This document shows positions 59,381 to 64,000 of a stretch of DNA of 64,000 nucleotides, piece by piece; the first letter of the stretch is position 1, and the number at the start of each line of letters is the position of its first letter. Below the pieces are notes generated by a model that saw only the letters and a program-made list of their open reading frames with translations, had not been told where the DNA came from and searched no databases. Origin of the DNA: Clitoria ternatea (lineage: Eukaryota > Streptophyta > Magnoliopsida > Fabales > Fabaceae). The DNA lies in the NCBI GenBank assembly GCA_037962975.1, contig CM075672.1:131612001-131676000 (forward strand), read 5' to 3'. The position numbers and the translations under genes are program-made.

Positions 59381-60490
59381 GATGATCCATTCCTATATAA
59401 GATAGGAGTATATAGAATTATCAGGAGATGTGTGCCTGAATCAGAGCAAGAAAGAATCTTATGGCACTGCCATGACTTCTATTATAGAGGACACCATGGT
59501 GCCTCGAGAACAGCAACAAAAGTGTTACAATGTGGCTTTTATTGGCCAACAATTTTTCAGGATGCTAGAGTATATATGCAAAGGTATGATAAATGTCAAA
59601 GAAGTGGAGGCCTCTCTGCTAAAGCTGGCATGCCTTTGACAAATATTTTAGATGTGGAGTTATTTGATGTTTTGGGCATCGACTTCATGGGACCATTCCC
59701 AAAGTCATTCTCCAATGAGTATATTCTTGTTGCTATGGATTATGTCTTCAAGTGGGTGGAGGCAATCCCTACGAGAACCAATGATGCACATGTGGTGCTT
59801 AGGTTTATAAAGAAGAACATTTTCTCTAGATTTAGAGTCCCTAGAGTCCTCATTAGTGATGGAGGGTCATATTTTTGCAATAGAATCATGGAAAAAGCCC
59901 TGAGACACTATGAGGTACAGCATAGGGTATCTACTCCATATTATCCATAAACTTATGGACAAGTTGAGCTGTCTAATAGAGAAATTAAGAGAATATTAGA
60001 GAAAATAGTAGGGAAGTCTAGGAAGGATTGGTCTGTGAGATTGAGTAATGCATTGTGGGCCTATAGGACGGCATTTAAAACTCCAAGTGGCATGTCTCCT
60101 TATCAGTTGGTATATGGTAAGGCTTGCCATCTCCCTGTGGAGTTAGAACATAAGGCATGGTGGGCCACAAAGCTATTAAACATGGATTTTAACCAATCTC
60201 AAGAGGAAAGAGTTCTAAAACTCCATGAACTTGAGGAGTTCAGGCTCAATGCTTATCAGAGTGCCTCAATGTATAGAGAGAAAACTAAGAAGTGGCATGA
60301 TAAGTGGATAAATAGAAAAGAGTTTCAAAAAGATGATAAGGTCTTCTTGTTCAATTCTAGGCTGAGACTCTTTCCAAGAAAACTAAGATCAAAGTGGTCT
60401 GGACCTTTTATTATGAATGAGGCTTTTCCTCATGGTGCAATTGAGTTAAAAGAACTAGCCACTGATAGAACTTTTAAAGTGAATGGCTAA
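59381..60490 (+). pseudogene. Integrase, Athila copy 2
   Basis: The HHCC module is CHDFYYRGHHGAS and YDKCQRSGG; the first Cys of the CxxC pair is replaced by Tyr. The core has GIDFMGPFP, ISDGG and VELSNREIKRI, so the DDE residues are all present. A TAA at 59948 (CAA to TAA in the HPQT block) splits it. The block 60035-60490 gives ALWAYRTAFKTPSGMSPYQLVYGKAC and runs to FKVNG, stopping at TAA 60488. Confidence 0.9.
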
Positions 60491-62028
60491 AGAATCAAAC
60501 TCTACTTTGGAGGAGAGTTTGATAGGCAGAAAACCTCCATGCTATTGTAGGCATCTTCTTGGATGTCAGAAGCTCAAGCTAGTGACCTTAAAGAAGCGCT
60601 TTAGGGAGGCAATCCTACATTTTGATTGTTGCATTTTGTGTTTTGTGTTAGAATTAATAAAAGAAAACTAAAAATTTTTGATCAAGGTGTGAATAAACTT
60701 ATAAAATTTTTGAATAAGGAATGTGAGTTCATACGCTCAATTCTCGGTGTACTTACATGTAAATCCATTAGCTAGGATTAGAATCAGGTACCCTTGGTGC
60801 TTGAGCGAACTTGATTGCGCTTGAGCAAAATACTGTGGCGCTTGAGCATGACTTAATTATGCTTAAAGCGTGATTTTCCTCCAGTAAGTGTGCCTGTTCG
60901 CTTGGGCATAACTTTCTCACGCCTGAGCGTGACTTTATATAAGCTTCGCGCTTGAGTGAGCTCGGGTCCACGCTTGAGTGTGACCCTTCGAACTGATTCC
61001 TGCGCTTGAGTGTTGTTCTTTCACGCTTTGAGCATGTTCACTTTACGTATATGGCACTTGAGTGAGACTTTTTCACGCCTAAGCGTGATTATGGAATTGT
61101 CCTTTTCTTATACCTTTACGCTTAAGGGCGACTTCTTATCGCTTGAGTGAGTTATCTTTGACCCCCCTGAATCCACCATATGCTTGAGTGTAATTCTACA
61201 CGCTCTAAGCGTGATCCCTGGTGCATGATAGAAAACTTTCACGCTTGAGCTAGGAGCATCACGCTTAAGCGTGATCGTAATGTGCATGGCTCCGATGTGC
61301 ATTGCGCTTAAGCGAAGCCATAGCAAGCTTAAGCGAGAATGAGCCTGCACCAAACTGTTACATGTTATGCATTATGCGCTTAAGCGTATATCACTCACGC
61401 CTGAGCGTGAGCTCTCTTTCCTTCCACTGATTCCCACGCTTGAGCATGAATTTGCCTCGCCTGAGCGCGCTCGGGTGTGATTAGATTAGAAGATCTTTGT
61501 TACAACTTATCGCTTAAGCGGATATCAATCACGCTTAAGCGTAATCGTCATAGTAAAGCAGCGTGGTTTGGCGCTTGAGCGTAACTTTCTCACACTTGAG
61601 CGTGACATTCCCTTGCATATCATTCGCTTAAGCGAATATTGGTCTGCTTGAGCGCGATCCATACCTGATGCGACTTGTCATGATTTAATATGGGTGTTGG
61701 TATGCCCAAGGTTCAGCGTAACTATGCGTACCTCATGTATTGGTTTCAACAGTATAAAACCCTTTCAGTATACAAACCCTAACTCTATACATTGGAACCT
61801 TGGGTTTTGAAGAGGAAAAGGCACAATCTCTGGATTCCTTTGAAAAGTACCATCTTTTCAGTTCTTACTTTCAGTTCATAGTTACAATTTTTATATTTCA
61901 TTGTTTCAATTTCAAATTTCCTTTCATCCATCATATTTGTTCATCTCACATTTTCATTTTGTTGTGATTGTGTTGTTTGTGCATTTGTACTCATTTAGGC
62001 TTTATAAATATCATCCTGGACATTCAAA
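60491..62028 (+). repeat. Palindrome-rich spacer between pol and third ORF, Athila copy 2
   Basis: No gene. From about 60795 to 61665 there are some thirty copies of CGCTTGAGCG / CACGCTTAAGCGTG palindromes, the best being TCACGCTTAAGCGTGA at 61259-61274. At 61740-61960 a TATAAAA (about 61753) and CT-rich leader match the same region of copy 1 (5344 onward), again pointing to a possible promoter or splice acceptor for the third ORF. Confidence 0.78.
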
Positions 62029-63111
62029 ATGTCTAGAAGATCACAAAGACTTTTTGGAAAATCAGGAAGAATTGTTGAAAAGGAAAGTATGAAGAAAACC
62101 CTAAAAGAGAAAGGAAAGGGGGTGGCTACTATCAGTATCCCTGATTCTCCATCAACTGAAAGGAGTAAAAGCCTTGAAAAAGAAAAGAAGTCTCAGACAG
62201 TTAAGGGTTTTGATGGGCATAGGTTTAGAGATTCTAAGGCTGCCCAAGCATATGAGAAAAAATTTAAAAATAGAGGAGTAATAAGGGAAAGGGCTCTAGT
62301 CCTGGAGGAAGATAATTGTTCTGATTTTGATATAAAAGCTTCCATGTTAGCAAAAGGGTGGCAATTTTTTAATGAGAATTTAGGGAATGGTTACCAAGAA
62401 CTTACTAGGGAATTTTATGCCAATCTAAGGGCCAATTCTATTAAAGATGAGTTTCTATTTTCTTCCTTCTTAAGAGGAGTCACCATTCCTCTAACTGGTT
62501 ATATATTAAATAAGCTCTTGAAAGTACCTATATTGGATGAGGAAGGATGTCACTACACTTGGAAAGTAGATATCTTTCATAGGGCTGAAAATGAAAATCT
62601 TAGGAAAGAAATATTAGAGGAATGTTGTGAACAAGGAGCTGTATTTATAACAGAAGCAAATGGTGCACCAAAAAGTGTCAAGAAGAGTTGTTTAAATCAT
62701 CTCCCCCTTTTATGGTGTCACTATGTCCTTTCATCCCTGCAACCTGTGGCTCATGCTATTGAGATTACCATTAAGAGGTTGGTGTTGATTTACTGTTTAA
62801 TGAGAGGCCTGTATGTTAATCAGGGTGAGTTAATACTGGAAAAGATGATGAAAAACCTTGAAAAGAATCTCCAACTGCCATATTGCTCTATTATCACTTT
62901 GTTGGCCCAAAGGAATCAGGTTAGGTTAAATTATGACAAACTGACAAAGGTAAAGCCTGAAAGGATTGTGGACAGGCAATGGGTGATAAACCACATTGAC
63001 AATTTTATGCCTCAAGAGTCAAAGCGTCCCAAACAACCTAAACCAACATCTTTTACACCACTACCCCCAACAGGAGCAGGTACTTCTTCTGATATTTCCA
63101 TGGTAATGTAG
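62029..63111 (+). CDS. Third ORF (env-like / plant transposon protein), Athila copy 2, 360 codons intact
   Basis: ATG at 62029 starts MSRRSQRLFGKSGRIVEKES; the frame is open to TAG 63109. Layout: Lys/Glu-rich basic N-terminus (about 1-60), FDGHRFRDSKAAQAYEKKF (about 61-80), WQFFNENLGNGYQELTREF and FYANLRANS (about 110-138), FLRGVTIPLTG and LNKLLKVPIL (about 147-170), LPLLWCHYVLSSLQP (about 228-242), and a Pro-rich tail (about 335-350). This is the Athila/Calypso post-integrase protein. It lacks an evident signal peptide or membrane segment; the Leu-rich block at 228 is too short and polar to be convincing. The continuation to TGA at 63374 is the rest of the ancestral protein, after one stop and a frameshift near 63250. 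It is the best preserved frame of the element. Its role is not known. Confidence 0.8.
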   Translation: MSRRSQRLFGKSGRIVEKESMKKTLKEKGKGVATISIPDSPSTERSKSLEKEKKSQTVKGFDGHRFRDSKAAQAYEKKFKNRGVIRERALVLEEDNCSDFDIKASMLAKGWQFFNENLGNGYQELTREFYANLRANSIKDEFLFSSFLRGVTIPLTGYILNKLLKVPILDEEGCHYTWKVDIFHRAENENLRKEILEECCEQGAVFITEANGAPKSVKKSCLNHLPLLWCHYVLSSLQPVAHAIEITIKRLVLIYCLMRGLYVNQGELILEKMMKNLEKNLQLPYCSIITLLAQRNQVRLNYDKLTKVKPERIVDRQWVINHIDNFMPQESKRPKQPKPTSFTPLPPTGAGTSSDISMVM

Positions 63112-63374
63112 GAACTTCAGGTTATGAAGAAGATGCAGCTAGGAACCTATAATCTGGTCATGAACCATGATCTCATGCTGAGGAAGAATGCCACTACAAA
63201 GAATGTGGACCACACTGAAGAAATGGGAGTTCCACCTGATAGAGACTATGGTTGGCTTTCATTGGATTCACCATTCCCCCTGATGACACACCTTTAGCAA
63301 CTGAATTTCCACCCCATCCTGAGCAGGACAAGGATGAACCTATAAATGAAGAAAATAAAGAAAAGGATGACTGA
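63112..63374 (+). pseudogene. C-terminal remainder of third ORF, Athila copy 2
   Basis: Continues the homology with copy 1 (6711-7010): MKKMQLGTYNLVMNHDLMLRK, then a one-base frameshift near 63250, then FPPHPEQDKDEPI and an acidic end at TGA 63372-63374. Confidence 0.7.
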
Positions 63375-64000
63375 TCTTTTACATTGTTTATAGTTCTGTT
63401 AAGTTAATTCTGGGTTGTAATAACTTTCTTTTAATGTTTTCCTTTCCTAAACAATGTATTTCATTTTTAGTTGTAATGAACTTATATTTCCCTGTTTAAG
63501 TTGTTTGTTGTTATTTCTCATCTGAATTGTATTATTCCCGCATCCATCACTCACCAATCGCTGCCATATAGGTAAAAATAAAAGTAATCTATCTTCTCAT
63601 CTCCTTAACTGATGAATTATGTTAACTATGTCTAATTTGAAATCCATCTCAATTATTTAAATTTTGCTGATTCTCAGGCATCAATTGGATAAATTAATTC
63701 ATTTGCATTTCTTGATTCATGATCCCTGTCCATAACTATTTTCAATCCTATATTATTTGTATATTCACCATGCTAGTTAGCAATCTGAATTTATGATCTT
63801 GCATTAAGTTTGGGGACATGATTGGCTGATTACCTATAATTTATTAGCTTTTGAGCCTTTATTAATTTTTTTGAGTGTGTCTGCATTATTGTTAGTGAGA
63901 CAGAATTTGCTTCAGTGCTTGCTAAATGATTATATGTTTGCCAATTGGAAATGATAAAGGCCTTCTTTGTAAATTAGCTAGGGCCAAATTTAGCCATCCA
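63375..64000 (+). other. Start of non-coding tail, Athila copy 2
   Basis: Collinear with 7011-7620 of copy 1. The PPT-like AAGTTTGGGGA recurs near 63806, as at 7409. No gene. The 3' LTR lies beyond the window. Confidence 0.75.

Larger units (their letters stand above)
53487..64000 (+). mobile_element. Athila-like Ty3/gypsy retrotransposon, copy 2 (3' end outside window)
   Basis: The element has a 5' LTR (53487-about 55019), tRNA-Asp-type primer site, gag, protease, RT/RNase H, integrase, palindrome spacer, third ORF and the beginning of the non-coding tail; the 3' LTR lies beyond 64000. It is collinear with copy 1 from 56290 onward and clearly of the same family. The frame is less damaged: RT/RNase H and the third ORF are nearly whole. 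It interrupts an antisense family A LTR; the five bases before it are CATAC and should recur after the 3' LTR. Confidence 0.92.

Overview
The window is repeat-dense plant nuclear DNA, and I find no host gene, rRNA, tRNA, microRNA or CRISPR array in it. The reverse transcriptases, primer-binding sites and intron-style splice signals are all of land-plant type. The blend of an Athila-type Ty3/gypsy element, a Sirevirus-type Ty1/copia element, very long TGTAACATCC LTRs and a CACTA element with a Ulp1-like protease points to a eudicot. A legume is my best guess, from the look of the LTR motifs; this is inference. The tight nesting suggests pericentromeric or other gene-poor heterochromatin.

Layout. 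(1) 1-10134: 3' part of an Athila-like Ty3/gypsy element, plus strand: decayed gag tail, protease, RT/RNase H, integrase, a spacer full of short palindromes, a third ORF (env-like or 'plant transposon protein'), a long non-coding tail, polypurine tract and 3' LTR. (2) 10138-10460: antisense scrap of a gypsy-type gag/transposon protein. (3) 10638-23639: Sirevirus-like Ty1/copia element on the minus strand with gag, protease, integrase, RT, RNase H and an extra env-like ORF. Its RNase H is cut by a solo LTR (15497-18503) with a perfect 5-bp target duplication GTCTG. (4) 23784-26296: possible solo LTR with 76-bp tandem repeats and a GA-rich tract. (5) 28292-43161: CACTA-type DNA transposon, whose exon is split by a complete non-autonomous LTR retrotransposon (28388-39727, target duplication GAAGG). 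The CACTA remnant runs on to a Ulp1-type cysteine protease region and a 3' end with subterminal repeats. (6) 44167-48242: second solo LTR of the family seen at 15497 (target duplication TTTTC), with a 72-bp tandem array. (7) 48835-53486: antisense copy of the long LTR of item 5, carrying a 323-bp TRIM. (8) 53487-64000: second, better preserved Athila-like element of the same family as item 1, with 5' LTR, tRNA-Asp-type primer site, gag, pol, palindrome spacer and an almost intact third ORF. It runs off the window.

Relative ages can be read from the nesting: the CACTA element, the Sirevirus and the antisense long LTR are hosts of younger insertions. Most in-frame stops are one transition from CAG, CGA, CAA or TGG codons, as expected from cytosine-methylation decay. 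The feature that stands out is that each family carries its own array of short motifs in non-coding DNA: TCACGCTTAAGCGTGA in Athila, TGAATCGATTCA in the long-LTR element, CCGAGTG in the solo-LTR family and AACCGTGATT in CACTA. These look like binding-site arrays or seeds of repeat turnover and are the best lead in the window.
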